A stretch of 64,000 nucleotides of DNA, taken from positions 744,001 to 808,000 of the forward strand of contig JABTTQ020002621.1 in assembly GCA_016081115.2 (NCBI GenBank), written 5' to 3'. The notes beneath the pieces are model-generated. The model did no database searches. It saw only the letters and a list, made by a program, of their open reading frames with translations, and was not told the DNA's origin. Below are positions 34,901 through 47,469 of the stretch, piece after piece. The stretch is from Rehmannia glutinosa (taxonomy: Eukaryota > Streptophyta > Magnoliopsida > Lamiales > Orobanchaceae). The position numbers and the translations under genes are program-made. How positions within the stretch are numbered: the stretch's first letter is position 1; each line of letters begins with the position of its first letter.

Positions 34901-36191
34901 ATGTCCCACCTAACTCTTCAAGACATCGAAGATTACTTATCATCTCGATAATCATCTTCATCCAAATTACTCCACCAACACCTAAATACCACACGCGTTT
35001 TGAAAACTTTTCGAATCGCTTCCGAATCAATATACTCATTTTGCCTGGTTGACTTCTGAACTTGTAATTATTTCCTACCCGAGTCAACTTGGTGTGTCGA
35101 GCTCACAATCGGAATGGATACGTCGGGGATGGAACAAGGGCAGCTCGGCCGCTATTCCACTCTTTGGCCCCATCGCCCTAATCCCCAGAATCGAGGGACG
35201 GAGTTTGTCCAAGGGAAGCGGGTCGTAGTACTTGAGGTATAATCATGATTATGACAATCCGGGCCTAGCTAGCTCTCTTGTGGATTTGTCTTTGCCTATG
35301 GAGCGATAAGGTGACATGTATTGGACCATCTTGCTCGGGAGTTACAAGGAAGAACGAAGGAATCGCTGTGCCCCGATCCACACGATTCTCGGAGTTAATC
35401 GGACCCATTTGGTCGGCGCTACAAAACCGCACGCAACCGCTACTTGTATTGCATTGGTTGTTGCTACAAATCCATACGCAACCACTACTTATCTTGCATG
35501 GATTAGCGTTACATTTCGTATGCAATCCTACCGTCTTGCTTGAATCACATAGTGTCGTATGATCATGAACTCTTTTCAAAATCGTATAAGTATATTATAT
35601 TAAGTATATTTATCACGTCGCTTAGAATCGTATGTGAAATCACCAAAGATAACTCACGCATTTTTCATACAACTATTTTCTTGCATTAAATATATATATT
35701 GCCACACTTGCAATACCGATCACCCCATCCATCGAGATTTTCTCATCCCCTCCGTTTTCTAACGGCTAGATGAGGACTATGTTGAAGATGCCAAAACTAC
35801 CACGGATGAATTCCCGTGCTCCGCCCATTGGACTTACTTTCTATTATTGTTGATGTTCTTTGGACTTGTTCTTTTACTTTTGTTCTTTGTTGGACTCTCT
35901 TTTATTCCGATTTTCATTTTGGATGTACTTAAGGCGTAGGACCCTTTGACACTTAAACTTGTGATGTTGTGTACTTTTCTTTAGTTTTGGACTATAAGTT
36001 TAATTTGGATATTTCGATGGGTTGTAATTGGATGTTGTTGACCGTAAGTAGTAGTTTGTACTTGTATTTTATTTTCTCACGCTTTAGACTAGACTGTTTC
36101 ACTTGGGGTTATATTGTACCATTTTTCTAGAATGTTGGGTTAATTCGTTTAAGTTATTGATTGTCGTCGCGTCCCCGCCTGGGGCGTGATG
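31958..36191 (+). repeat. 5' LTR of a Ty3/gypsy-like element, 4.2 kb
   Basis: Starts TGTGAAGCCCTCG and ends near GGGGCGTGATGA, degraded forms of the ends seen in the related solo LTR at 37696-42238 (TGTGAGGCCCCG ... GGGGCGTGACA, read on the minus strand). Directly after it comes a tRNA-iMet primer site. Long, largely non-coding LTRs with these ends are known from Tekay-type chromoviruses; the family name is an inference. The LTR carries three 'AGGGGCTGACCTAAG' words (33267-33470) and an S/T-poor, TC-rich leader. Confidence 0.68.
32805..32948 (+). repeat. Tandem repeat, about 20-bp unit TTCTTCATATCTTCAAACAC
   Basis: Six to seven copies with small length changes inside the gypsy-like LTR. Confidence 0.85.
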
Positions 36192-36195
36192 ATTT

Positions 36196-36212
36196 AAGTG
36201 GTATCGAGCTTG
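36196..36212 (+). other. Primer binding site of the gypsy-like element
   Basis: AAGTGGTATCGAGCTTGG, close to the tRNA-iMet complement TGGTATCAGAGCTTGG, a few bases after the LTR end. Confidence 0.72.
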
Positions 36213-36481
36213 GCTAGTAAGATGGAAACTTACACCGGCCGACACAGATAGGACCCTCGATGCGTGTTGGGTAGTACCACGACTTGACTAATTAAGTGTG
36301 AAATCGATTTCAAATGGCATAGAACCATATGATTGATGTTTTTTACTAAGTTAGAATTTATACTTGGAGATTCCATAGTCATACTTGTCTTGACTTAGTT
36401 GACTCTTGGTGACTTTCTTTATTCATTCTTTCCTTATTTCTTCCTTATCTTTCCTTTACCTTCGTCTAATCCGCCTTAGTT

Positions 36482-37255
36482 TTGTTTGATCGGGATGGAG
36501 CCGGCACCCGACTTGGTGGGACGTATTCGAGGCCCGCGCCGAGCGTGACTATTTTTGAGCACTCAAGATCCACTGGCACCGGGAATGTATCCGGGCCACC
36601 TCGGGATCGACAGAGGAGCGCCACCGTGCGAGGAGCTAGAGCGTCTCTTAGCGAGGAGCCAGGAAGAGAAGAATAATTTGACGATCATTGTCAATGATGC
36701 GACAACACCATTCGTGCGGCGCTGGAGGACCAAATCCAATTGATCCAGAACGCCCGGATAATATGCGGAAAATATGAAGCGGGCTAAGCGATGGCCGCCA
36801 AAAGTGGGAGATGGATGCCCACATGTCAGGACACTATTGGCCGTCAGAGGAGACTCTCATCAAGCAGATGACCATAATTGAGGACCTTACGCAGGCCCTA
36901 GCTCGGCGGGATCTTTGCCCGAGGTCGCCTTAGCGGCTAATGCGCCGCCATTGCCACCGCCCGAGGCGGAACCCCACTCCGACCCCGAGGCGGATAATGA
37001 AGAGGATCCCGAGGAGGAACCGAGGAGGATCCCGAGGAGGATCTTGAGGATGATCCCGAGGAGGATCCGATTGAGGCCGGGGAGCCCGAGGCGATTGAGG
37101 CCGCCCGCTTGATGACGCTCATGGACATGAGCGGTGGCTTGATTTTGTTGATCGGCGGATGACGAGGCACTACCCCACCCCGATCAGGTTCCGATCGTGG
37201 ACGCAGCCGATAGTGATGATTTACGGCAACCTCACCGAGTAGATAGCTTATTTGA
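36482..37255 (+). pseudogene. Gypsy gag remnant with acidic repeat
   Basis: Fragments in several frames: a charged N-terminal part (36482-36743) and, at 36950-37090, GAGGAGGATCCCGAG-type repeats that in one frame encode a run of E/D/P (such as EEDPEEDLEDDPEEDP), as in the acidic linker of plant gypsy gags. No zinc knuckle, protease or reverse transcriptase follows; the interior is only about 1.5 kb before the solo LTR at 37696. The element is therefore truncated or non-autonomous. Confidence 0.5.
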
Positions 37256-37803
37256 TTAGATTGTACTTGTGTTGTAGTAGACGCTTTTCCATTCCATCGC
37301 ATTTGTACTTTGCTTTTATTGTATTTGGACTTAGTTGTATCCCGATTTCAGATGTATCTTTGATTTTTGTATTATCTGTTGTGTGAACTCCTTTGGGTGT
37401 ATTCAAATTTTCATATTAATGGATATGCCTTTTCTACTTATTCTATGTCTTGTGTAATCGATGTTGCTTTCCCTATGATATAACTTGTTTTACGCAAAGT
37501 ATTTATTGAAATGATTCATTTATGAATTGTAACTAACACTTCAAGATACAGAATGGCTGAACATCGCGACGCGAAGACCGATCGATGACGCACCAGGAAC
37601 GGGTACCTCCCGAAATACGCATAACACATGAATCCCAATCTAGGTCATTCTACAATGGAAAACAACACGATCGATCTTGAAAGTGACGAATACCTTGTCA
37701 CGCCCCAAAACAAGTCGTGGCACAATTTACCAAACTTATGTCGGTTTACCAAGCCGGCTTATTTATCCTCCAACATACATCAATAGAACGATAAAATCCC
37801 AAC

Positions 37804-38331
37804 TAGAGTTTGTCAAAACGGGCTAAGTCCGTCCCCCTAAGGTAGGGGGTGGGTTAAGTATTTAGTAGCCCGCCAAAGGGCGGGCCTAAATGGGCTAGCC
37901 CACTGCGGGCTTGGCGGGCGGGTCGGTGGGCGGTGGGCTAGCCCGCCATAAATTAAAAAAAAAAAAAAAAAAGAAAAAAAGAAAAAATAGATAAAATAGA
38001 CAAAAAAAAAATAGTATAATTGATATTTTATATTTGTATTTCTTATAAAAGTGTATATAATATTTTTATAAAATATGTACTTGTTATCCATTAGTATATT
38101 TAATTCATTAAAATTAATAATATAAATAAAAAATATTTTTTTAATTTTTTTTATTTTTTTAATTTTTGGCGGGTTTTACTAACCGCCCAACCCGCAGCCC
38201 AAGGCGGGTTGGGTTGGGTTGAGGGTTTCTCGGCCCGCCACCTCGGTGGGCCAGCCCGCCCCGCCCCGCCAAGTGGCGGGTTTTGCGGGCCGCTGGGGCG
38301 CCCACCCCACCGGCCCGTTTCGACATCTCTA
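37804..38331. mobile_element. hAT MITE (GGCGGG-rich) inside the solo LTR
   Basis: Starts TAGAGTTTGTCAAAACGGGC; the inverted right end reads TAGAGATGTCGAAACGGGC. A perfect 8-bp duplication ATCCCAAC lies at 37796-37803 and 38332-38339. GC-rich arms flank an AT-rich centre of about 200 bp. Confidence 0.9.
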
Positions 38332-38812
38332 ATCCCAACTAATTATAAATAAGGGAATAACTTAGTCGAGTATGGTTGCAATATGAATCTAAAAGAAATA
38401 AAATACAACATAATATTGTTCTTCAGGGTCCTACGCGCCGCTATTACATTAAATAAGTCCAAAGTTTGAATCATCACAAATAAAATCCATCGTCTTAATA
38501 AAGTCCATAATACAATACGTAACTAAGCTACGTCTTGAGATCCATCGTCGCCATTGTTCGTCTGACTCTTCATCCTCCTCTGGTTGATAAAAGAGGTGGG
38601 GTGAGAATAAAAATTCTCGGTGGGTGGGTGTGGGTGTGTGCGAAGTAGTGTGGCTCGTTTTATGCACGGAAAATAGTTTCATGGAAATCAATGCATGAGA
38701 GTGCATATGACTTTGTCCCATTATTTATATAAAGATTTCCATTCACCGTTATGTTAGATTGGTCGGAATTAGTCAAGTAATATTAATATCTTATTAAATT
38801 TAATTCCACTTT

Positions 38813-38973
38813 CAATTGGATAAAGCCAAGCAAATTATCCCACATCACTTGGATAAAGCCAAGCAAATTATCCCACATCACTTGGATAAAGCCAAGAAAA
38901 TTATCCCACATCACTTGGATAAAGCCGAAGCAAATTATCCTACTCGGATAAAGCCGAAGAAAATTATCCCACT
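38813..38973. repeat. 33-bp tandem repeat in the solo LTR
   Basis: Five copies of a unit close to TTGGATAAAGCCAAGCAAAT followed by TATCCCACATCAC, the last ones shortened. It is followed by a TTTCACTTCAC-type simple array up to about 39140. Confidence 0.88.
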
Positions 38974-41900
38974 TTAAATTTTCACTTTACTTTTCAATTT
39001 CATTCTCAATTTCACTTCCACTTATCATTTTACTTCACATTTCACTTTTCATTTCACTTCACTTCACATTTCACTTCAAGTTTCACTTCACTTCACATTT
39101 AATTCCACTTTACGTTTCACTTAAATTTTCACTTCAAAATTTCTCTTCCAAGTACTATCTTGCTCGTTCAAAAACTTGATAAAAATCAGTTAGCAAGTCC
39201 GGAGTGATCTTGGTCACACAATATCCGGTATTTATTTTAAAACAAAACTCGTGGTCTAGTTATCGGCGGATAATCTAGCCGGTTTTAATATTTGATTCGG
39301 CGCATTATGTTCAAGCTTGATATTTTTGTTAGATAAGTATGAAAACATATCATAAAATTTTTGTAAGGTAACCAAGTTACAAATTATCAATTTCAAGGTC
39401 CTTAGCGAATTTTAAAATAAAAAGATCATTTTTACTAAGGAAGATATTTTCTTCCCGGGTTCTAAAATTCGACAAATTTCAATCAGAGCTCGGAAAAAGG
39501 CTAAGGTCAGTTTCAAAAATTTTCTAAATCCCCAGAGGATTATATTTTCCAGACACTCGGGACATATTTTATAAATTTGCAGATTTTCCCTCTAGTATCT
39601 AAAAATTCGGTTTTTGACTTGATATTTTAAAATTAGGTAACTCTTAAACCGGGAAGGTTTTTGAGGTGATTTAAATTTTAAAATACTTATTAGGTAATTA
39701 ATAAGTTATGATTAAAACATTTTTGAAAATTCGAAAGTTATGTACCTCATTTTCGAAAATTACAATTTTGGCCCAAAAATAATTTTTTGTCGTTAAAGGC
39801 TCGTTTCAAGTCGGATTATTATGAAATTTGAACTAAAGGTTCAAAATACCATATTAAATAAATATGCAAGATTTTGAGGTACCTTGACTGCCCTAGTTTC
39901 AAAAATTATAGTTTTGGTCCTTTAAATTTTACAATTTTACATTTTGGTATCAAACTCATTCCGTATTGTATTTTCTTGCCGGGAGGGGTCTCAATCTTTC
40001 AAGTCACTTCATATATGAAATTTACAGAGTCTTGGGTCCAATATTTTGAATTTTCAGAAGTGGCCTTCACAGTTTCTCATATTTACACTTTTGGACCCAT
40101 ATTTCACAATAATTACTAAAATAACCCAAGCTTCGATTTTTCTTGCACAAGTTACATGTCTAGAATTCCAATCATATGTAAAAATTCATATTAAATATTT
40201 CTAAAATATATTTGAACATTCATAGCATCATAAATCATAAAAGCATAATGATGAGCAATTTTATCAATATTTTATGCAAGAAAAAAATATCATACTCATC
40301 TTTTTATTTTCTCAAAATTTCATTAAAACATAAATCTCATAAATACTTTTTTAATTCATAAAATATTATATTATCACATGAGCATGCATTTTTATGCACT
40401 AGTAGAAAGAATGATGCGATTTTTGTAGAAATATTTTTCACCCACCTCGTAGTAGTTTTTTCGGGTTAATCGAAAATGGAGTCTTCTTCTTGGTATTAAC
40501 TTCTTGACTCAAACTTTTTAAGGTCAGCCCCTATATGGTATCCAAACCATATTTTGGTGTTACAATTAAAGTCTCAAATTTTAAAGGGATTTAATAGGAT
40601 TAAATGGCTACTACTTACCTTAATGTCTTCAAGTAGTCTCTAAAAATGGGATTTTTCTTCAAGCTTCTAATTTCAACTTGAGATGGTGTAGGTCAGCCCC
40701 TAAGCTCCAAAAATTCATAACCTTGAGTCAAAATTCTTCATGTTGTCAAGAGAAAAATACTAAAACCATAATTTTCTCACCTTAAAAGGGTGTAGTCTTG
40801 AATTTCTTCTTCAAGCTTGTAGTCAAGTCTAAGTCTCTTAATTTTTCAAGAAAATTCCTCTAGGAGTACCTCAATGAGAAAGATTCAACATGATTAGAAG
40901 GTGAAGGTATATGGTTGAATAATGAGGAGAAAATGGAGTTGGAAAAAAATTCTTACCTCTTCTTCTTTGAAATTTCGGCCAAGGGGATAGGAAGATTTGT
41001 GTATCTTTTTTTTTTTTTTTGTATCTAAGTATGAAGTTAGAAGAGTGTTGGGAGATTAGATAGATGAAAGAAATTTTTGACTCCTCCTAGTACATATGGC
41101 TGAAAATGGTGTGGTAGGATGACTAATATTTATGTTTTGATGTTTAGGTGTTGAAATGTGAATTGTTGAAAGGTGATTGCTGTAGTAAGATAAAAAAAAA
41201 ATATGCTTGATATCCCCTCCCCAATTGAGGTAGCCGAAAGTATGCGTGTGTGGGGTTAATATTATTTTGTTTTTGGTGGTTTAATTGATGGGAGGATTAA
41301 TGGGTAGGGTTGTTTGTAGGTTACAATAAAAATCAAAAGTGATACCCTCCTAGAATTTTTTTTTTTTTGAGGAAAGATACCCTCCTAGAATTGATATAGC
41401 CGAAAGTAATGTTAGGGAGGGATTACCTTTTTTGTTTTCTTGTCTTTTTGCTTTAATTAATGTAATAAGATTAATGGGTGGGGTTGTTTGTAGGTAAAAA
41501 AAAAAAAAAGGATTGATTTCTCCACTATAATTGTTATTACCGATTTTTGAGTAATAGGAGAATAGATTTTTGTTTTGTTATTTATTTAGTGTAGTGGGGA
41601 TTTGTAGGGTAATTTTAAATGTAGGCTTTGAAAATAAAATGAAACAACCTCCCCATTTTCCTCTCTTGGCCGATTTTAAGGGAGAAATTTGTCAATTTTT
41701 TTTTTTTGTACCATAATAATCTAGTTGGGAGATACAAAATAATAAAAATAGTAATAGAAGAAAAAAATGAGTTATTTTCCCCATTTTAAGTGATAAACTC
41801 AAAAATTTGGGAAAAAAATATTTGGTTTCTTTTGTTTTATAAAATTGAGGGAAAATAAAATGTATAAATATCCATAATTAAATATTTAGAAATTTAAAAT

Positions 41901-42679
41901 TAAGGATGTGAAATAACAAATGTCTATTTTCAAAAAAAAAATGGAAGTTGGTTGGGAATAAATTATAGAATAAAGTGGAATATTTGTGTAAGGATTGGAA
42001 TGTACTCCTAAAATTTTAAGGGGTCCCATAATACTTAAAGTCATCTATAGTCGATCACGAATTAATACTTGAGTAAGAATATAATCGGTATGCTCGAAAT
42101 AGGGAAAGAGTAATCGTTATTGAAAGAAATAAATAATTGAGTATCATTCTCATATATAATATAGATATTGGACACTTAGCCAATATTTTATCACTATACA
42201 TCATCGTAGAATATGTTAAAAAAAATCGGGGCCTCACATACCTTCAACGATTTGACGAACAAGGTATTCCCATTACTAATTACCATTTTTTATTTTCCTG
42301 TTAATCTCTTCAAACATTAATACAACTATAAAAAACTGATTAATTTGACTATTTAATCATGGACAAAATTCGTTAAGCAAATAAAAGTTGTGATTGGATT
42401 GGGAAAAAAATGTTCGATAATTTAATTACTATATGATCATTGGGCTATACATATGTATTTGTTTAAGATACTGTAAAACTTCTTCGCAATGTATGTATAA
42501 TTTCAAATTAGTGTATATATAGTGTGTATATCCCTGTAAATTGTAAACTGTGTTTTGTATTCTTCGTAATTCTTGCAATGCTCGAATTATTTGATCATAA
42601 AAATAATTCTTTGCATATTTAAATGATTTATTTAGTATCAATATAAATGGTAATTGTATCAATGGCCATGAAAAATGAT

Positions 42680-42895
42680 AGCCCCCTGTTTATATTTTTT
42701 TATAATATACGTTGTATACTTATGTTAAAATAACTGTTTGTATAATATTTGTTTGTTGTATCAATATAATTGCAAATCAGTATCAATAAACACGTAAAAT
42801 GACAACCCCCATTTTAATATTTTTTTATAATATACGCCTTAAACTTATGTTAAAATAATCGTATACATACTATTTATTTGTTGTATCGTGTAACG
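42680..42895. repeat. Two-copy tandem repeat, about 120 bp, in the MULE C right arm
   Basis: 'TTTATATTTTTTTATAATATACG' followed by 'CTTATGTTAAAATAA' occurs at about 42690 and again at about 42812. Confidence 0.7.
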
Positions 42896-43229
42896 AGTTC
42901 ATCCTACCGAACGAATAGTTGAATCATGTGAAAGGGAATGGGTGGGAGTCGTGTGAAAAGATGAATCCACGGTCAAAAGGAGAAAGTCATCAAGGCAAGC
43001 ACCAAGTTAAAACGACGATGTGGTTCATATGGAGAAGTAACAACCAATAATAGCCGAACATGCCCCAAACAAATCCAAATCATGATCAAAAGACTATTCA
43101 CTTTTTTTATTATTGGGACAATTAGTTCGTAATACTATGTATTCTTTTCTTGAATGAGGCCTAAGTATTTTTTTTTAAGATGTCGATTAATTGTTATATT
43201 GATTACACAACACCGCTTTAAAAATCAAT

Positions 43230-43690
43230 CATGTCACAAAAAATGCATAAAAATAAGTATATCTATACAAAGAAATTTAACTTAATCATACAATTCGAAT
43301 TATGCATAAAAAGAAATATATCCATATAGTAATTTTGCTACTTCTCCACAAAACTAATTATACAACAAAAATGACATAAATATACGGATAAATGTTACAT
43401 ATATACAAGAAATTTAACTATATCATACAATTCGAAAGTAATTATACAACAAAAATGACATAAGTATAGATAAAGGTTATATCTATACGGTAAATTTAAC
43501 TATAACATACAATTCGAAACTAATTATACAACAAAAATGACATAAATATCGAGATAAAGGTTATATCTATACATAAATTTGACTATAGCATACAACTCGA
43601 AACTAATTATACAACAAAAATGACATAAATATACTGAGATAAAAATTAAATCTACTGATAAATTTAACTATATCATACAATTCAAATTAT
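43230..43690. repeat. Tandem array, about 80-bp unit, in the MULE C right arm
   Basis: Five to six degenerate copies of 'ATTATACAACAAAAATGACATAA' with 'AATTTAACTATATCATACAATTCG'. Confidence 0.8.
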
Positions 43691-43865
43691 AAAAGACGTG
43701 TATTTTGAAATGATATAACTCCCCTTAAACATAGGAACCGAAAAAGGTAAAATAAAACTTACCTTCTACAGTGAAATCAAGAGACGTGTATTTTGAAAGG
43801 ATATAACTCCGCCTTAAACATAGGAACCGAAAAAGGTAAAATAAAACTTACCTTCTACACTCAAA
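43690..43865. repeat. Two-copy tandem repeat, about 85 bp
   Basis: 'AGACGTGTATTTTGAAA' to 'CTTACCTTCTACA' is present twice (43695-43770 and 43781-43858) with few differences. Confidence 0.85.
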
Positions 43866-44061
43866 TATAAAAGACATATTTGCCCTTAATTAAAAATTTG
43901 AAAATAATATAAATTACCAATTTGAACTCCTGCACTAATTAATTGCCTAAAATAATGGGATTAATCAATCATCTAAAATATCAATCCAACGGTTATAATT
44001 AATCCCACTGTCTCATATAAAGTGGGTGTCCCATTTGAACCATCCCATATATATATATATA

Positions 44062-46700
44062 GGGGAGGTTATATAGACCCCTATTATATGAGTACATAGG
44101 ACGATCCAAGCCACAAATCTACCTATTTCGATGGTTGAGATTAAACCCGATTAATGTTGATAAATTATGTGATAAAGTCAAAATGGAGGCAAATTAGTCC
44201 ATATAAAAATGGGGGTTTGGCTAAATCTAGTAAATCCCATGAAAATAGAATGAGTTACCATGAAATTTGCAATCACAATCCACCGAATACATTGCGAGGA
44301 AATCATCCTACTCATCATTCCAATTTTTTTGTTTATCTTGTCCATTTTTCTTGAATCCAATTAAAGTTTGATTCACATTTTTTAAAACAAGCATTCGATT
44401 CATCATTCCAATTTTTGTTTACCCGGACAAGTTGCTTATGCATGTTTAGTATGTTGTTTATTTGTGCTTATGTACATGCTTGTAATTATGATGAGACTTG
44501 CGAATATGCAAAATCTATCAAGTTATGCGAAATTCATCTCTTCATCCCTATTTTTTTTATAAAAAAAAGAATTGCTTGATATGATTGGAATGTTGCTTAT
44601 AGGTGATTAAATACTTGCTCGCACGTATGCAAAATGTTGCTTAATTTTTTGTGTTTAAAATTCTCATATTAATTATAGTTTGTTTGATAAGAAATATCAT
44701 GTTATGCAAAAAATTAAAAACTTATACTTATATGAATTCCTCATTCATTCAATCATTGGTTTTTTAACCCGGACTTTTGCTTGGGTTAGACGAAATATTG
44801 CTTATGTATGCACTATTGCTAGCTTGTATGTATTCAAAAATTTTGATTACGTGACTTTTGCTTGGGTTAGATGAAATGTTGCTTATGTATGCACTATTGC
44901 TAGCTTGTACGTATTCGAAAATTTTGATTACGTCCTCATTTGTTCTAACCCAAGATTACTTTGCTTAGATATGACTATACATTTGCTTACATGTGCATAA
45001 TTATATGCTTATGCATATTCTAAATGATGCTTAATTATTTTTTGAATCAGTTGGGATTGCACATATGCCGCAAGGCGGATCGAAATAACATCGGATTCAT
45101 CTCCGAATCGGATACCGAATGTGACGAAAAACATGACTCCAAAAGAAGGGATGAATAAAAACATGAACATGATTGCTAACAAAGATAAAATACCATGAAA
45201 ATAATTTCTTGCAAAGCAATTGACTTTAACGCTTCTGAGCAATTGAATCCCGCTTACAAATCATTTGAATTACGCTAACAAGATAAAATACCATGAAAAT
45301 AATTGCTTACAAAGCAATTGAATTTTGCTTACAAAGTAATTGAATTATGCTTACAAAAGCAAATGAATTCTACTTACAAAGATCTAAAATAATGATAATA
45401 AATACGACACTAATTAGAAAACCTAGAATATTCGGACTCTTCAAAGACCCTTACTACCATCTACCACTTTTTTCCCTTATCCTTTCCCACCTCCTTATTA
45501 CTCGCCTCCCGCACGATCGTCAATAGATGCGGCCTTCCTTTCTTACTCTCTTTCGCCATTTCCAACGGAAAATCTAACACAAAAAAGAGACACTAGTCAT
45601 TTAATAAAATTATTTATTAATAGACAAAACATTTATAAGCATAAAACCAAATAAAACATAAGCATATTATAATACATGCATAAGCATGATAGAAAACATG
45701 CATAAGTGTAATTATCAACACCAATAAGCGGTTGAAAAACATCAATAGGCAATCCTCCGGACTTAGAAAAAAACATGGCAATATTAATTACCTCATGTTT
45801 GAAAGCATAATATAAAACATGCATAAGCATAAGATACAATATAAATAAGCAAAATTATCGGGAACAATATGCGTTTAAAACCTCAATAAAACAACCTCCC
45901 GGACTAAAAATTTACATCGACTAAGAACGGTAATTTTACCACTTATGAAGTAATTTATCCAACCCTATCAATGTTCTACAGAAAAACGCAACAATACACC
46001 CTAACAAACCAACAAAAAATAGAAAAATCATAGTTTCTATATTTTACAAAAACACCAACAATAAAAAAAAAAAACCAAGAAATTATAAGTGAATTAATGG
46101 TAAAATCGTGAATTCACATGAGATATAACTAGAAATTCTGAATCTGCTTTATGTAATTCAAAGCATAAAAATGTACTCAATATAAATTGGTTTCAAGAAT
46201 TACCTACGCTTGTTGTTGTTAAACATTTTGTTGATCAAGGATTAGAAAACCTTTTGTCCTCGACATTCTTGTTCAACCCTCTCTTTCTAATCTTAATCTT
46301 TATCTCTCCATAATTGCTTATTTATATATCTTGAATTGATTTCGATGGAGGATAAGAAGCAAAAGAATATAGATTTTCTCACGGTTTCTTCGTGGGATGA
46401 GGTTGGAGACGGTGCAGGGGAGAGAGAAGTGTTGGAGAATGTTTGATAATTGTGACTCTTCATTTACAAGAAAAGATTTGCAAGATTTTAGATAAAATTG
46501 TCCCCTAAATTGTAGTCCACTACCAAAAATAACTTCCTCCCAAAAATTGATTTTAATTAAAATTACCAAAAAGTCCTTTTTTCAATAAGTTGTCTATTAA
46601 AAATGGTAAAATCGATTAATCTCAACCGTTTAAAAATTAAATCAATGCCTCAGATTCGGTCTCGTGTACTCACATAAGTTATGTGGACTCACCGATCCAA

Positions 46701-46703
<3 letters not shown>
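44062..46703. mobile_element. MULE D, TIR element between TA tracts
   Basis: The left end GGGGAGGTTATATAGACC and the inverted right end GATTTGGATCGGTGAGTCC share, further in, 'TGAGTACA..GGAC/GAGACC' and 'GGTTGAGATTAA.CGATT'. Both ends lie in TA tracts (44047-44061 and 46704-46737). The interior is rich in TTGCTTA(C/T) words and has no recognisable protein. Confidence 0.6.
44772..44933 (+). repeat. 81-bp tandem duplication in MULE D
   Basis: 44772-44852 and 44853-44933 are nearly identical, starting GACTTTTGCTTGGGTTAGA. Confidence 0.92.
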
Positions 46704-46741
<38 letters not shown>

Positions 46742-47400
46742 TTCAATGAATTTTAAATGCAATAACGTATGCATAGTACTTCCTAAAATATAAATGATTA
46801 TATGTATATTTTTGTAAGTAATGAATATTTACTAAAAATCAAGTCTTGTGAAACTATATAAGTAAAACTAATTGAATATTGTTTATTTGAAATATAAAAT
46901 AATTGATAAAAATAATAATTAATTATTCAATACTTGATTGATTTTAAGTAAATATTATGTAAAATTCTAGTAATAATTTATTTTTCGTCATGGATAAATT
47001 ATTATGAGTACAAAAAAACTATTTTTTTAATAAAGTCCATGATAGTTTGATAATTCATTCAATAAGTAGATTTTTTAAAGTAAAATGTATTATCTAATAA
47101 TAAAATCACAAATTTTAAATTTTAATAAGAGTTGTGTTAATAAAAAGTAGCCATTGAATTGCATTGAATATACTTTAAACAATTTTGTGATTAAGCACTA
47201 AATAATAGTTAAAATAATATAAAACAAAAGAATACTAATTTTAGAATGTGAGTAAGGGGGTAAAATGAGAAAATAAGAGTACAAGGGGATAAAGTGAGAC
47301 AAAATGAGAATACAAGAAACAATTCAAAGTACATGGGGTAAAATGAGAATTAACAAGAGTACAAGGGGACAAAGTGAAATTTACCTATATCATATACACG
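46704..47400. other. TA tract and AT-rich non-coding sequence with a MULE-end fragment
   Basis: 46704-46737 is a TA tract. 47250-47390 contains 'GAGTACAAGGGGACAAAGTG' and similar words, the inverted-repeat sequence of the MULE at 48415-49672, so it is likely a truncated relative. No gene is seen. Confidence 0.55.
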
Positions 47401-47469
47401 CACACACAAACAAAAAATTTGAATATTATGGTCCGTTACAAAATTAGGAAACTAAGGATACAAAATTAG

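Larger units (their letters stand above)
37696..42238 (-). mobile_element. Solo LTR of the same family, opposite strand, with TSD TACCT
   Basis: Plus-strand ends are TGTCACGCCCC (37696) and CGGGGCCTCACA (42238). The 5-bp word TACCT lies immediately outside both (37691-37695 and 42239-42243). Inside, 'AGGTCAGCCCCTA' (40522, 40690) is the inverted form of the GGGGCTGACC words in the LTR at 31958-36191, so the two are relatives in opposite orientation. The perfect target duplication shows an independent insertion reduced to one LTR, not the 3' LTR of the neighbouring element. It includes a later hAT MITE at 37804. Confidence 0.85.
31721..44046. mobile_element. MULE C, split by nested retroelements
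   Basis: The left end GGATTTGATTCAAATGGGAC (31721) pairs with the inverted right end GGGATGGTTCAAATGGGAC (ending 44046). Both continue 'ACC...TATATGAGAC..TGGG.(A)TTAAT'. The left arm is only about 237 bp because a gypsy-like element starts at 31958; the right arm is roughly 42290-44046 and consists mainly of tandem repeats. The exact point where the right arm resumes is unclear. No transposase is seen. Confidence 0.5.

Noticed and set aside
36937..37302. 121-codon minus-strand frame with S/G-rich run
   Set aside because: It is the antisense of the acidic GAG/GAT repeat in the gag remnant.
36192..42238. One gypsy element with its own 3' LTR at 37696-42238
   Set aside because: The right-hand LTR is in the opposite orientation and has its own perfect 5-bp target duplication TACCT.
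43230..43690. Possible CRISPR-like array
   Set aside because: Units are degenerate, directly adjacent tandem copies without constant repeats and unique spacers, and the DNA is plant nuclear.
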